A model generated the notes under the pieces. The model saw only the letters and a program-made list of their open reading frames with translations. It ran no database searches and was not told where the DNA came from. A program made the translations under genes and the position numbers. Shown piece after piece: positions 1 through 9,218 of a DNA stretch of 64,000 bases. Every line of letters begins with the position of its first letter. Position 1 is the stretch's first letter. Source of the stretch: Marilutibacter penaei (GTDB lineage: Bacteria; Pseudomonadota; Gammaproteobacteria; Xanthomonadales; Xanthomonadaceae); contig NZ_JACHTE010000010.1 of the NCBI RefSeq assembly GCF_014145395.1, positions 1 through 64,000 on the forward strand. The letters run 5' to 3'.

Positions 1-2
1 CC

Positions 3-332
3 GAACCGCCGCCGGCCCGCGAGCCCGAACCGGCGCGTACGCCCGAACCCGCCCCGGTCGCCAGCGCGCCCGCGCCGCGTGCGCCGGCGGCCGCGGACGT
101 CGGCTTCGCCGTGCAGATCGGCGCCTTCAGCCAGGCGGCGCAGGCCGGCCAGCTGCGCGACAAGGCGCGTGCGGCCGGCTTCAGCAGCTTCATCGAGCAG
201 GTCCAGACCGACCAGGGCACGCTGAGCCGGGTCCGGGTCGGACCGGTGGGCAGCCGTGCCGAGGCCGAAGCGCTGAAGGCCGAGGTGGCGGCGAAACTGG
301 GCGTCGACGGCATGGTCCGACCGCACCCGTGA
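3..332 (+). CDS. SPOR-domain protein, C-terminal part (DedD-like)
   Basis: This is the last 109 residues of a gene that begins before the window. A Pro/Ala/Glu-rich linker of about 33 residues leads into a SPOR domain starting near GFAVQIGAFSQ and ending at the C-terminus. SPOR domains bind denuded peptidoglycan strands at the division septum, and the low-complexity linker fits a single-pass membrane protein whose periplasmic end carries the domain. The position just before cvpA and purF matches the usual folC-dedD-cvpA-purF order of gammaproteobacteria, so DedD is the likely identity. The membrane anchor lies outside the window and could not be checked. Confidence 0.8.
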   Translation, partial: EPPPAREPEPARTPEPAPVASAPAPRAPAAADVGFAVQIGAFSQAAQAGQLRDKARAAGFSSFIEQVQTDQGTLSRVRVGPVGSRAEAEALKAEVAAKLGVDGMVRPHP

Positions 333-372
333 GGGCGGTGACCGGGGTCGGTGCGAACGGGCGGTCGCGGCC

Positions 373-975
373 ATGACGGCGATCGACTGGGTGCTGTTGG
401 CGATCGTCGCGATGTCGGCGCTGTTTGGCGCGCTGCGCGGACTGGTCGGCGTGATCGCTTCGCTGGCGGCCTGGCTGCTGGGCGGCTGGGCGGCCTTCCG
501 CTACGGCGGTGATGTCGCGCTGATGCTGGCCGGCGGCACCGCGCCCACGACCGGCCAGCTGTTCGCCGGATATGCACTGAGTTTCATCGGCGTGATGGTG
601 CTGGTGGGCGTGGTCGGCTGGAGCGTGAAGAAGCTGCTGCACACGGTCGGGCTGTCCGGCCTGGACCGCGCGCTCGGCCTGGTGTTCGGCGTGCTGCGCG
701 GCGTGTTCGTGGTCTGCGTGCTGGTGCTGCTGATGGGCTTCACCGGCCTGCCGCGCGAGCCGGAGTGGCGGCATTCGCGGCTGGTGCCGCTGGCGCTGCC
801 CGGGGCCTTGTGGCTGCAGGGCTGGCTGCCGGAATGGGCGGTGCAGCAGATCGATTTCAGCGGCGAGGCCCCGGTGGCCGCGTCGGACGTATTGCAGGAC
901 GTTTCGCAGGGCGTGCCCCTGCCCCTGCCCACCCCGGTGCCGCCGGCACCGGTCGACACTGACCAGGATCCATAA
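373..975 (+). CDS. cvpA: CvpA family inner-membrane protein
   Basis: A 200-residue membrane protein with hydrophobic segments at about residues 4-35, 60-85 and 100-125 and a proline-rich C-terminal tail (PLPTPVPPAPV). CvpA family proteins were found through colicin V production and contribute to envelope homeostasis; their biochemical role is not settled. The identification rests on the membrane pattern, the length (E. coli CvpA is about 160 residues; the extra length is the tail) and the position directly upstream of purF, three bases away, as in many proteobacteria. Co-transcription with purF and the upstream SPOR gene is likely. Confidence 0.85.
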   Translation: MTAIDWVLLAIVAMSALFGALRGLVGVIASLAAWLLGGWAAFRYGGDVALMLAGGTAPTTGQLFAGYALSFIGVMVLVGVVGWSVKKLLHTVGLSGLDRALGLVFGVLRGVFVVCVLVLLMGFTGLPREPEWRHSRLVPLALPGALWLQGWLPEWAVQQIDFSGEAPVAASDVLQDVSQGVPLPLPTPVPPAPVDTDQDP

Positions 976-978
976 GCT

Positions 979-2448
979 ATGTGCGGCATCATCGGTATCG
1001 TCGGCCAGAACGACGTCGCGGCCCAGTTGTACGACGGCCTCACGGTGCTCCAGCACCGCGGCCAGGATGCGGCGGGCATCGCCACCGCGCAGGGCACCCG
1101 CCTGCGGGTCCACAAGGGCAACGGCCTGGTGCGCGACGTGTTCGACGAAGCGTCGATGCAGGTCCTGCAGGGCAATATCGGCATCGGCCATTGCCGCTAC
1201 CCGACCGCGGGCAGCGAGGGCTCGGACGAGGCGCAGCCCTTCTACGTCAACTCGCCCTACGGCATCGTGCTGGCGCACAACGGCAACCTGATCAACACCG
1301 AGGCGCTGCGCGACGAGGTGTTCGCTCAGGACCGCCGCAACATCAACACCGAGTCCGACTCCGAAGTGCTGGTCAACGTATTCGCGCACGAGCTGGACAC
1401 CCAGAAGGGCCTGACCCCGGAGACGGTGTTCCGGGCGATCGAGGGCGTGAACCGGCGCTGCCAGGGTGGCTACGCGGTGGTCGCCGCAGTGCTGGGCCTG
1501 GGCCTGGTCGCATTCCGCGACCCCAACGGCATCCGCCCGCTGGTGCTGGGCAAGCGCCACCGCGACGGTCGCGACGAATACGCCGTGGCCAGCGAGTCGG
1601 TGGCACTGGACCTGACCGGCTTCGAGCGCGTGCGCGACGTGCGCCCGGGCGAGGGCATCGTGGTCACCATGGACGGAGAACTGCATGCGCGCGCCTGCGC
1701 CGAGGAGAAGCCGCACACGCCGTGCATGTTCGAGTACGTCTACTTCGCGCGTCCGGATTCGATGATGGACGATGTGTCCGTGCACAAGGCGCGCATGCGC
1801 ATGGGCCAGACGCTGGGCGAGAAGATCCTGCGCCTGCGCCCGGACCACGACATCGACACCGTCATCCCGATCCCCGACTCCTCGCGCGACGCCGCGCTGG
1901 AGGTCGCCAACGTGCTGGGCGTGAAGTACCGCGAGGGCTTCATCAAGAACCGCTACGTGGGCCGCACCTTCATCATGCCGGGGCAGGGCGAGCGCGCGAA
2001 GTCGGTGCGCCGCAAGCTCAACCCGATCCCGCTGGAGTTCCGCAACCGCGTGGTGCTGCTGGTGGACGATTCGATCGTGCGCGGCACCACCAGCCAGCAG
2101 ATCGTGCAGATGGCCCGCGAGGCCGGCGCGCGCAAGGTGTACCTGGCTTCGGCGGCGCCGCCGGTGCGGCACCCGAACATCTACGGCATCGACATGCCGA
2201 CGCGCGAGGAACTGATCGCGTACAACCGCGAGGAGCAGGACATCGAGGCGCTGCTGGGTTGCGACTGGCTGATCTACCAGGACCTCGAGGACCTGGAGAA
2301 GGCCGTGTCCGGCCCGAAGAGCCGCATCGCCCACTTCGATTCGTCCTGCTTCAACGGCGTGTACGTGACCGGCACCGAGGCCGACTACTTCGAGCGCATC
2401 AAGCACCTGCGTTCGGACGAAGCGAAGATCCAGCGCCGCGCGTCGTGA
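979..2448 (+). CDS. purF: amidophosphoribosyltransferase
   Basis: Catalyses the first committed step of purine synthesis: PRPP plus glutamine to 5-phosphoribosylamine. The 489-residue protein starts [10 protein letters not shown], so Cys2 becomes the N-terminal nucleophile of the Ntn-type glutaminase domain once Met is removed; this fixes the start. The glutaminase half spans roughly residues 1-230 and the phosphoribosyltransferase half the rest, with the PRPP loop [10 protein letters not shown] at about residues 362-371. Length is normal for the family. The gene follows cvpA by three bases with no strong ribosome-binding site of its own, suggesting translation linked to cvpA. Confidence 0.97.
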   Translation: MCGIIGIVGQNDVAAQLYDGLTVLQHRGQDAAGIATAQGTRLRVHKGNGLVRDVFDEASMQVLQGNIGIGHCRYPTAGSEGSDEAQPFYVNSPYGIVLAHNGNLINTEALRDEVFAQDRRNINTESDSEVLVNVFAHELDTQKGLTPETVFRAIEGVNRRCQGGYAVVAAVLGLGLVAFRDPNGIRPLVLGKRHRDGRDEYAVASESVALDLTGFERVRDVRPGEGIVVTMDGELHARACAEEKPHTPCMFEYVYFARPDSMMDDVSVHKARMRMGQTLGEKILRLRPDHDIDTVIPIPDSSRDAALEVANVLGVKYREGFIKNRYVGRTFIMPGQGERAKSVRRKLNPIPLEFRNRVVLLVDDSIVRGTTSQQIVQMAREAGARKVYLASAAPPVRHPNIYGIDMPTREELIAYNREEQDIEALLGCDWLIYQDLEDLEKAVSGPKSRIAHFDSSCFNGVYVTGTEADYFERIKHLRSDEAKIQRRAS

Positions 2449-2467
2449 GCGTGGCCGGGGCGCGGGC

Positions 2468-3289
2468 ATGACGTCGTTGCATGAGGCGGCCCGTGCCTGC
2501 CTCGACGCCGCGACCCCTGATTCGAAGCCCGAGGCCACGCTGGCCGCGGCCGCGGCCTTCGCGCGCGGTGAGCTGGACATGGACCCCGATGCGCCGCCCG
2601 CGGAGGCGATCCGCATGCCCGGCCGGCCCGCGCGGCCGCGCCTGGTGCACCCGCGCGAGTTGCCGCGCCGCGGGCTCGGCAGCGAGGCCGGGCGCGCCGC
2701 CTTCATCCACGCAATCGCGCACATCGAGTTCAACGCCATCGACCTGGCCTGGGACGCGGTCTACCGCTTCCGCGGCCTGCCTGCGGCGTTCGCCCGCGAC
2801 TGGGTGGGCGTGGCCGCCGACGAGGCCCGGCACTTCCTGATGCTGCGCGAGCGCCTGCGCGCGCTCGGCCATGACTACGGCGACTTCGATGCCCACAACG
2901 GGCTGTGGGAGATGGCCGAAAAGACCGCGCATGACGGCATGGCGCGGATGGCGCTGGTGCCGCGGGTGCTGGAGGCGCGTGGCCTCGATGTCACCCCGGG
3001 GATGATCCTCAAGCTGCGCGCGTTGGGCGACGACGTCACCGCCGACGTGCTGGAGGTGATCCTGCGCGAGGAAGTGGCGCACGTGGCGGCCGGTTCGCGC
3101 TGGTACCGCTGGTACTGCGAAGGCGCCGGGGTCGAGCCGCGCGCACGCTTCCGCGAGCTGTTGCGCGAGTACGCCAGCGGCTACCTGTACGGGCCGTTCA
3201 ATGTCGAGGCGCGGCTGCTGGCGGGTTTCGATGAAGACGAACTGGCGTCGCTGGACGCGCTGGCCACGCGTCGCGACCCGGCGCACTGA
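2468..3289 (+). CDS. DUF455 ferritin-like protein
   Basis: A 273-residue protein of the DUF455 group in the ferritin-like superfamily. Carboxylate/histidine motifs that could hold a di-iron site are visible: an HIEFNAIDLAWD helix, DEARHF about 35 residues on, and REEVAHVAAG later. These resemble the ExxH pairs of four-helix di-iron proteins such as MiaE, but the substrate is unknown. The gene follows purF by 19 bases and converges on lpxH with a 6-base gap. A di-iron oxygenase or hydroxylase role is inferred from fold only. Confidence 0.8.
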   Translation: MTSLHEAARACLDAATPDSKPEATLAAAAAFARGELDMDPDAPPAEAIRMPGRPARPRLVHPRELPRRGLGSEAGRAAFIHAIAHIEFNAIDLAWDAVYRFRGLPAAFARDWVGVAADEARHFLMLRERLRALGHDYGDFDAHNGLWEMAEKTAHDGMARMALVPRVLEARGLDVTPGMILKLRALGDDVTADVLEVILREEVAHVAAGSRWYRWYCEGAGVEPRARFRELLREYASGYLYGPFNVEARLLAGFDEDELASLDALATRRDPAH

Positions 3290-3295
3290 ACGCGC

Positions 3296-4033
3296 TCAGG
3301 CGGTCAGCGCCTCCAGACGGGTGCCGGTCGCGTCGACGCGCAGCACCGAGCCCTGTTCGTACCAGTCGCCGAGCACGATGCGCGTGCAGGCCTGCCCGTC
3401 GACATCGACCGCATGGATCGCCGGCCGGTGGGTGTGGCCGTGCACCAGGGTGTCGATGCCGTAGCGGTACAGGGTGTCGTGGACGGTGGCCGGGGCGACG
3501 TCGGTGATCGTCTCCATCCGGCCTTCGTCCTTCAGCCCCGACTGGTGCGCCTGGCTGGCGGCGCGCGCCTGCCGGGCGAAGGCCAACCGCGCGTCCAGCG
3601 GCTGCGCGAGGAAGCCGGCCTGCCAGCGTGGATCGCGCACCTGTGCGCGGAAGGCCTGGTAGGCGGTGTCGTCGGTACACAGCAGGTCGCCATGCATCAG
3701 CAGGGTCGGGCGGCCCTCCAGCATCACCACCGCGGGATCCGGCAGCACGGTCATGCCGGCGCGTCGCGCGAAGGCGTCGCCGAGCAGGAAGTCGCGATTG
3801 CCGCGCATGAAAAACACCGGCACGCCGGCATCGACGAGGGCGCGCACTTCATCGGCCACCGTGGCGCCCACCTCGGACGGATCGTCGTCGCCGACCCAGG
3901 CCTCGAACAGGTCGCCGAGGATGTACAGCGCGTCGGCCTGCCGGGCCTCGCCGCGCAGGAAGGCGACGAACAGATCGGTGATGGCGGGCCGCTCGGGATC
4001 GAGGTGCAGGTCGGAGATGAAGAGGGTGGCCAT
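3296..4033 (-). CDS. lpxH: UDP-2,3-diacylglucosamine diphosphatase
   Basis: LpxH hydrolyses UDP-2,3-diacylglucosamine to lipid X and UMP in lipid A synthesis at the cytoplasmic face of the inner membrane. The 245-residue sequence carries the full calcineurin-like metallophosphoesterase signature: SDLHLD (Asp8, His10), [11 protein letters not shown] (Asp41), GNRD (Asn79), MHGDLL and VHGHTHRP. Length and motif order match LpxH rather than general phosphoesterases. It reads away from gltX, and its start lies about 105 bases from the gltX start, so the two share a short divergent promoter region. Confidence 0.93.
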   Translation of the reverse strand: MATLFISDLHLDPERPAITDLFVAFLRGEARQADALYILGDLFEAWVGDDDPSEVGATVADEVRALVDAGVPVFFMRGNRDFLLGDAFARRAGMTVLPDPAVVMLEGRPTLLMHGDLLCTDDTAYQAFRAQVRDPRWQAGFLAQPLDARLAFARQARAASQAHQSGLKDEGRMETITDVAPATVHDTLYRYGIDTLVHGHTHRPAIHAVDVDGQACTRIVLGDWYEQGSVLRVDATGTRLEALTA

Positions 4034-4138
4034 CGGCGCATTCTACCCGGCCGATCCAGGGGCACTGGCACCGACACCGGCGCTGGCCGGCGCGCTCCGG
4101 TAAAATCGCGGGTCTCCCCGTTTCGCGTCGAGCCCCGC

Positions 4139-5545
4139 ATGACCTGCCGTACCCGCTTCGCCCCCAGTCCCACCGGTTACCTGCACATCGGCGGCGCGCG
4201 CACCGCGCTGTACTGCTGGCTGGAGGCGCGTCGCAACGGCGGCGAGTTCGTGCTGCGGGTCGAGGACACCGACCGCGAGCGCAGCACGCAGGCGGCGATC
4301 GACGCGATCCTGCAGGCGATGGACTGGCTGGGCCTGGACTATGACGAGGGCCCGGTCTACCAGACGCAGCGTCTCGACCGCTATCGCGAAGTCGCCGACC
4401 GCATGCTGGCCGACGGCACCGCGTACTACGCCTACGAGAGCAAGGAAGAACTCGAGGCGATGCGCGAGGCGGCGATGGCCGCGGGCCAGAAGCCGCGCTA
4501 CAACGGCGCCGCGCGCGATGCCGGCCTGGCGTATCGCGACGACCCCAACCGGGTGGTCCGCTTCCGCAACCCGCAGGGCGGATCGGTCGTCTGGGAGGAC
4601 AAGGTCAAGGGCCGCATCGAGATCAGCAACGACGAGCTCGACGACCTGGTGATCTTCCGCTCCGACGGCTACCCGACCTACAACTTCGCGGTGGTGGTCG
4701 ACGACATCGACATGGGCATCACCGACGTGGTGCGCGGCGACGACCACGTCAACAACACGCCGCGCCAGATCAACATCTACCAGGCGCTGGGCGCGCCGGT
4801 GCCGCACTTCGCGCACCTGCCGATGATCCTCGACGAGCAGGGCGCCAAGCTGTCCAAGCGCACCGGTGCGGCCGACGTCATGCAGTACCGCGAGATGGGC
4901 TACCTGCCGCACGCGCTGCTGAACTACCTGGTCCGGCTGGGCTGGTCGCATGGCGACCAGGAGATCTTCTCCATCGAGGAGATGACCCGGCTGTTCGACC
5001 TCAAGGACGTGAACGCCAAGGCCTCGCGCCTCGATACGGCCAAGCTGGGCTGGCTCAACCAGCAGTACCTGAAGTCCGACGACCCGACGGCGGTCGCGCC
5101 GTACCTGGAATGGCACCTGCGCGACCAGGGCCTGGACCTGGCCATCGGGCCGGCGTCGGCCGATATCGTCATCGCGATGCGCGACCGCGTGCAGACGCTG
5201 AAGGAGATGGCGGAGCGCTCGAAGGTCTGGTTCGGGCCGCTGTCCGGCTACGACGATGCAGCCGTGGCCAAGCACCTGACCGACAAGGCGCGTGCACCGC
5301 TGGCCGATGCGCGCGAGCGGATCGCCGCGCTGCCGGCCTGGAGTGCCGAGGCGATCACCGGCGCGTTGCAGCAGAGCGCCGAGGCGCTGGGCGTCGGCAT
5401 GGGCAAGGTGGCGCAGCCGATGCGCGTGGCGATCACCGGCACCCAGGTCAGCCCGGACATCGGCCACACCGTCTACCTGTGCGGCCGCGACGAGGCGCTG
5501 TCGCGTATCGATGCCGCGCTTGCCCTGTTGCCCGAGGGCGCATAG
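4139..5545 (+). CDS. gltX: glutamate--tRNA ligase
   Basis: A 468-residue class I aminoacyl-tRNA synthetase charging tRNA-Glu. The start at [19 protein letters not shown] is set by the family N-terminus; the HIGH-type motif is HIGG at residues 16-19 and the KMSKS-type motif is KLSKR. The reading frame is open far upstream of this ATG, but that part is the antisense of lpxH and not protein. A TAAAAT hexamer at 4101-4106 is a plausible -10 element; I could not find a convincing -35. The zur gene follows by 15 bases, probably in one transcript. Confidence 0.97.
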   Translation: MTCRTRFAPSPTGYLHIGGARTALYCWLEARRNGGEFVLRVEDTDRERSTQAAIDAILQAMDWLGLDYDEGPVYQTQRLDRYREVADRMLADGTAYYAYESKEELEAMREAAMAAGQKPRYNGAARDAGLAYRDDPNRVVRFRNPQGGSVVWEDKVKGRIEISNDELDDLVIFRSDGYPTYNFAVVVDDIDMGITDVVRGDDHVNNTPRQINIYQALGAPVPHFAHLPMILDEQGAKLSKRTGAADVMQYREMGYLPHALLNYLVRLGWSHGDQEIFSIEEMTRLFDLKDVNAKASRLDTAKLGWLNQQYLKSDDPTAVAPYLEWHLRDQGLDLAIGPASADIVIAMRDRVQTLKEMAERSKVWFGPLSGYDDAAVAKHLTDKARAPLADARERIAALPAWSAEAITGALQQSAEALGVGMGKVAQPMRVAITGTQVSPDIGHTVYLCGRDEALSRIDAALALLPEGA

Positions 5546-5560
5546 ACGAGGGAGATGAGC

Positions 5561-6040
5561 ATGTCGCACGCCTGCACCGACCCCAAGCACCATGTCCACG
5601 ACGCCGAGGCGTTCGTGCGCGAAGTGGAACGCCAGTGCGAACGGCGCGGCCTGCGCCTGACCCCGATCCGCGCGCACGCATTGCAGTTGATCGCGGACGC
5701 CGGGCGGCCGGTGAAGGCCTATGACCTGCTCGACCAGATGAAGGAAACACACGACTCGGCCGCGCCGCCGACGGTGTATCGCGCGCTGGACTTCCTGCTC
5801 GAGCACGGCTTCATCCACAAGCTCGCGTCGATCAACGCCTTCGTCGGTTGCCACCATCCCGGCGCGGAAGCGCACGCGGTGCCCTTCCTGATCTGCGACC
5901 GCTGCCAGTCGGCCACCGAGCTGGAGGACGAGGACATCGTCGCGTCACTCGACCGCCGCGCGCGTGCGCTGGGCTTCGTCCCCCAGGCGCAGACGCTGGA
6001 GGTGCACGGCATCTGCGCGGAGTGTGCGAAGCAGGAGTGA
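5561..6040 (+). CDS. zur: Fur-family zinc uptake regulator Zur
   Basis: A 159-residue Fur-superfamily repressor. The N-terminal winged helix contains RGLRLTPIRAHAL and TVYRALDFLLEHG; the C-terminal dimer/metal domain contains CHHPGAEAH, CDRCQ and a final CAEC, giving the two Cys pairs of the structural zinc site plus His ligands of the sensing site. ATG 5561 is preferred over 5555 because the GAGGGAG ribosome-binding site ends at 5554. The zur assignment over fur is supported by the strong Zur-type operator 2.3 kb downstream in front of the His-rich TonB receptor, whose gene converges on this one. Confidence 0.9.
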   Translation: MSHACTDPKHHVHDAEAFVREVERQCERRGLRLTPIRAHALQLIADAGRPVKAYDLLDQMKETHDSAAPPTVYRALDFLLEHGFIHKLASINAFVGCHHPGAEAHAVPFLICDRCQSATELEDEDIVASLDRRARALGFVPQAQTLEVHGICAECAKQE

Positions 6041-6083
6041 CGGGACGGCCGTCCGGGACGGCCGCCCGCGTGGCGCTGGTGCC

Positions 6084-8336
6084 CTAGAAGTAGCTGCGGA
6101 TGCCGAAGGCGAAGCCGCGGCCGGGCAGGGGCGCGAGGTCCTTGAGAAAGGACGTGTGCACGCGCGCTTCCTCGTCGAGCAGGTTGCTGCCGTCGACGAA
6201 GACTTCCCAGGAGCCGCCGCTCGCGGTGTCGATGTGCCAGGCGAGGTGGGCGTCGACCAGGGTGTAGCCGGGGGTCGGCGTCTCGTTGGCGGCGACGTCG
6301 TCCTGCTCCATGTAGCGGATCGCGCCGAGCGAGGCACGCCACGCACCCAGCGACCAGTCGAGGCTGCCGCCGACGCGGGCCGGTGCGATGCGCGGCAGGG
6401 CGCCGCTGCGCTCCAGCGTGACCGTGTAGTCGTGGCTGTGGTCACCGTGCGGCACCGAGATGTCGACGTCGCGCGTGCCGCTGCCGGTCAGCTCGGCATC
6501 GACGATGTCGCCGAACACGGTGAGGTCCCACAGGCCGCTGGCGTTCTGGGCGAAGGTCCAGGTGCCCTCGACCTCGCCACCGGTGAAGCGGGCGTCCTCC
6601 TGCGTCCACAGATAGACCGGCCCGCCGTCGTCGACGCCCGTGTCTGCGAGGTAGATGAAGTCGTCGAACCGGGCCTGGTACAGCGAGGCCCCCAGTTTGA
6701 AGGGTCCGGAGTGCCAGTGCAGGCCGATCTCGGCGCGGTTGGCGGTCTCGACGTCGAGCGTCGGGTCGCCCAGTTCGACACTGCCGGTGGCGACGTGCAG
6801 GCCGCTGGAGTACAGCTCCTCGGCGACCGGTGAGCGCTGCGCGCGGTCGAGTCCGAAGGACAGGTGGAAGTCGTCGCTGATGTCCCAGCGCAGCGCCGCG
6901 GACGCGCTGAAGGTGTCGAAGTCGTTGTCCGGGAACGCCACTTCCGCGTTGTTGACGACACGGGTGGCGCCATCGACGCCGATGCTGTTGCGGTCGTAGC
7001 GGGCGCCCAGTTCGACCCTGACCGGGTCGAAGTCACGCTGGCCGATCCAGAACAGGCCAACGTCGCGGGTCTCCGAACCCGGAACGAAGGCCTCGTCGCC
7101 GATGGCTTCGAAATCGCGCTGCGCCCACTGCAGGCCAAATGCACCGTCCCAGCCGGCGATCGGCGAGTGGAGCGCTTCAAGGCGCGCCTCGGTGCTGGTG
7201 CTGTGGAACACGGTGCCGACCTCGTCGCCCTCGTACTCGGTGTGGGTGTAGTCGGTGTGGGCCATCTTGGCCTTGAGGGAGGCGAACGGACCGATGTCGT
7301 CGAGTCCGCCCCGCACCTCGTAGCGACGCTGGTCCATCACGATGGTCACGCCCTCTTCGTGTGCGTTCGCCTCGTCGTGGTCATGGTCGTCGTCGTGATC
7401 GTCATCGTCATGACCGTGGTCGTGGTCCTCTTCCTCTCCATGGCTGTGGCCGGGGACCCCGTAGCGGGTGCTGTACAGGCTCGCCGAGGCGCCGAGAAAG
7501 CCGCGCTCGCCGACCCAGGACAGGCCGAAGGCACCGGCGTCGGTGCGGATCGCGCTGTTGGGCAGGGTGCCGAACGCGCCTTCCTCCTCGTGCTCGTCGT
7601 GGTCGTGGTCATCGTCGTCGCCGTCGTGATGCTCCTCCTCGTGGGCATGCTCGCTTTCCGCGTACCCCGGGATGTCGTAGTCACCGGTTTCGCGGTGCAG
7701 GGCATCGACATGGAACACCCAGCGCCCATCGCTGGACGTACCATCCAGGCGCACCATGCCGGTCTTCTCGTCGTTGACCGTGCCGCCGCGCAGTTCGGCG
7801 CGGCCCTGCAGCGGTTCGGCGGTGGTGCGCTCGGGCACGCGGCCATCGACCACGTTCACGGCGCCGCCGATCGCGCCGCTGCCGTACAGCAGGGTGGCGG
7901 GGCCCTTCAGCACTTCGATCTGCTCGGCCAGGAACGGCTCGACGCTGACCGCATGGTCGACGCTGACCGTGGACACGTCGCCGGTGCCCAGGCCGTCGCT
8001 CAACACCTGCACGCGCGCGCCGTCGAGGCCGCGGATGGTCGGGCGGCCCACACCGGGGCCGAAATAGCTGGACTGCACGCCGGGCAGCTTCGCGACGGTC
8101 TCGCCCAGCGAATTGGCTTTCGCATCGTCCAGCTTCTCGCCCGCCAGCACGTCCACCGGACGCATCAGGTGTTCGGCGTCGTCGGCCAGCGGCGTGGCCT
8201 TGACCTCGACCGCGTCCAGGTCAACGGGCGCGTGGTCATGCGACTGGATCGCCGGATCGGCGTGGGCGGCGAGGGGCAGGGCGGTGGCGAGCGCGAGCGC
8301 GAGGGGCAGGCGACGGAGCGGGGGGACTGGATTCAT
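6084..8336 (-). CDS. TonB-dependent receptor, ZnuD-like (zinc uptake)
   Basis: A 750-residue outer-membrane receptor. It has a signal peptide (residues about 1-25, ending AAHADP), a plug domain with LGETVAKLPGVQSSYFGPG and RPTIRGLDGARVQVLSDG, then a 22-strand-type barrel ending in FGIRSYF with terminal Phe. Two His/Asp/Glu-rich stretches, coded near 7370-7440 and 7585-7655, lie in predicted surface loops and would capture metal, as in ZnuD-type zinc receptors. An alternative start nine bases upstream (8345) is possible. The promoter overlaps a near-perfect Zur operator, so expression should rise under zinc limitation. It is divergent from a MerC-like gene. Confidence 0.9.
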   Translation of the reverse strand: MNPVPPLRRLPLALALATALPLAAHADPAIQSHDHAPVDLDAVEVKATPLADDAEHLMRPVDVLAGEKLDDAKANSLGETVAKLPGVQSSYFGPGVGRPTIRGLDGARVQVLSDGLGTGDVSTVSVDHAVSVEPFLAEQIEVLKGPATLLYGSGAIGGAVNVVDGRVPERTTAEPLQGRAELRGGTVNDEKTGMVRLDGTSSDGRWVFHVDALHRETGDYDIPGYAESEHAHEEEHHDGDDDDHDHDEHEEEGAFGTLPNSAIRTDAGAFGLSWVGERGFLGASASLYSTRYGVPGHSHGEEEDHDHGHDDDDHDDDHDHDEANAHEEGVTIVMDQRRYEVRGGLDDIGPFASLKAKMAHTDYTHTEYEGDEVGTVFHSTSTEARLEALHSPIAGWDGAFGLQWAQRDFEAIGDEAFVPGSETRDVGLFWIGQRDFDPVRVELGARYDRNSIGVDGATRVVNNAEVAFPDNDFDTFSASAALRWDISDDFHLSFGLDRAQRSPVAEELYSSGLHVATGSVELGDPTLDVETANRAEIGLHWHSGPFKLGASLYQARFDDFIYLADTGVDDGGPVYLWTQEDARFTGGEVEGTWTFAQNASGLWDLTVFGDIVDAELTGSGTRDVDISVPHGDHSHDYTVTLERSGALPRIAPARVGGSLDWSLGAWRASLGAIRYMEQDDVAANETPTPGYTLVDAHLAWHIDTASGGSWEVFVDGSNLLDEEARVHTSFLKDLAPLPGRGFAFGIRSYF

Positions 8337-8380
8337 GGGCAGCATGGGGTGGATGAGGTAAAGTGGCGTCGGGACATGTC

Positions 8381-8403
8381 GGAATGTTATATTATAACAA
8401 TCC
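8381..8403. promoter_or_regulatory. Zur operator in divergent promoter
   Basis: Arms TGTTATA (8385-8391) and TATAACA (8393-8399) are a perfect inverted repeat around T8392. The symmetry continues outward as GGA/TCC (8381-8383 and 8401-8403) with one mismatched pair (8384/8400). This fits the gammaproteobacterial Zur consensus built on TGTTATA-N-TATAACA. It lies 44 bases upstream of the TonB receptor start and 30 bases upstream of the MerC-like gene, so one bound Zur would repress both. Being the only AT-rich patch nearby it also likely contains both -10 regions. Confidence 0.88.
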
Positions 8404-8433
8404 GCTGTCCAGCCCCTCCCATTCGTCACGTTC

Positions 8434-8844
8434 ATGTCCCCTGCCTCCCGCCACCGCCTTATCGACCGCTTCGGGGCCCTGGGTTCCCTGTTGTGCGCCG
8501 TGCACTGCGCCCTGTTGCCCATCCTGATCGCGACCCTGCCTTCGCTGGGGATCGCCGGCTGGCTCGATGACCGTTTCGAAGTGGCCTTCGTCGTGTTCGC
8601 CACGGCGCTGGGCCTGTTCAGTGTGATCTGGGGCTACCGTCGGCACGGGGCGGTCCGCGCGCTGTCCCTGCTCCTGCCCGGGTTGGCCGTCCTCTGGATT
8701 GGCGTGCTGTACCGGCCGCTGCACGAGTCGCTGGTCCCGCACGCGGTGGCGATGACCTTCGGCGGCACCCTCGTCGGCCTGGCCCATCTGGCCAACCTGC
8801 GGCTGAACCACGGGCACGTGCACGACGCCAGCTGCGCGCATTGA
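8434..8844 (+). CDS. MerC domain inner-membrane protein
   Basis: A 136-residue protein with four predicted membrane helices (about residues 15-36, 45-65, 70-90 and 100-120) and a cysteine pair CAVHC (Cys21, Cys25) in the first helix, as in MerC-family proteins that move mercuric or other soft metal ions. The C-terminus is His-rich (NHGHVHDASCAH). It shares the Zur operator with the ZnuD-like receptor, so a role in zinc passage or retention at the inner membrane is more likely than mercury transport; this is inference from context. No mer genes are present. Confidence 0.85.
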   Translation: MSPASRHRLIDRFGALGSLLCAVHCALLPILIATLPSLGIAGWLDDRFEVAFVVFATALGLFSVIWGYRRHGAVRALSLLLPGLAVLWIGVLYRPLHESLVPHAVAMTFGGTLVGLAHLANLRLNHGHVHDASCAH

Positions 8845-8940
8845 CGTCGCCAGGGGCCGTTACCGGCAGAGCTGCGTGTTACAATGGCCGGTCACGCACC
8901 GTGCGTATTCACTACATCCAACGATTCCGGAGCACCAACC

Positions 8941-9111
8941 ATGGGCAAGGGCGACCGCAAGACCGCCAAGGGCAAGCGCTACAACTCCAGCTACGGCAAC
9001 GCCCGTTCCAAGGCCGTGACCAAGTCGACCGGCGCCGCTTCGGCCCCGGTGACCAAGAAGACCACCAAGACGGCCCGCAAGGTCGTGGCAAAGAAGGCCG
9101 CCAAGGCCTGA
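8941..9111 (+). CDS. 30S ribosomal protein Thx
   Basis: A 56-residue, very basic protein beginning MGKGDRKTAKGKRYNSSYGN, the conserved N-terminus of the Thx family that binds the head of 16S rRNA; the Lys/Ala-rich tail (KKTTKTARKVVAKKAAKA) is typical of the group in these bacteria. The frame is open from 8884, but the family start and a GGAG site about nine bases ahead select ATG 8941. It is monocistronic: a TACAAT -10-like hexamer at 8880-8885 precedes it and a strong intrinsic terminator follows at 9146. Confidence 0.9.
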   Translation: MGKGDRKTAKGKRYNSSYGNARSKAVTKSTGAASAPVTKKTTKTARKVVAKKAAKA

Positions 9112-9145
9112 GGCCCGCAGCGCGGCCCTGGCCGCGACGCCGCTG

Positions 9146-9172
9146 AAAAACCCCGCTCGCGCGGGGTTTTTT
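9146..9172 (+). terminator. Rho-independent terminator after Thx gene
   Basis: Stem CCCCGC (9151-9156) and GCGGGG (9161-9166) with a TCGC loop. An A-run precedes the stem and a T-run follows it, so the A/T flanks extend the pairing and give a U tract after the stem. It lies 35 bases after the Thx stop. The symmetric A and T tracts make it functional in both directions, so it may also stop hutI transcription arriving from the other strand. Confidence 0.92.
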
Positions 9173-9218
9173 CGTTCATGGCGCCCGGACGGTCCGGCGC
9201 GGTACGCCGGAGGTACCC

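Noticed and set aside
190-2739. Open minus-strand frame of 849 codons across cvpA and purF
   Set aside because: Antisense of well-identified genes; the Arg/His/Ala-rich text is the usual GC-rich shadow, with no domain. Many similar frames (for example 4043-5875, 17628-20387, 21349-23892) were left out for the same reason.
4101-4106. TAAAAT as a defined gltX promoter
   Set aside because: No acceptable -35 hexamer at the right distance; noted under gltX but not listed as a site.
7370-7660. Microsatellite-like repeat region
   Set aside because: The repetitive GTG/GTC/ATC tract is the coding sequence of His/Asp-rich loops of the receptor, in frame and without stops.
8880-8885. TACAAT as a defined promoter for the Thx gene
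   Set aside because: A fair -10 hexamer, but the nearest TTGACG (8841-8846) is 33 bases away, too far for a -35.
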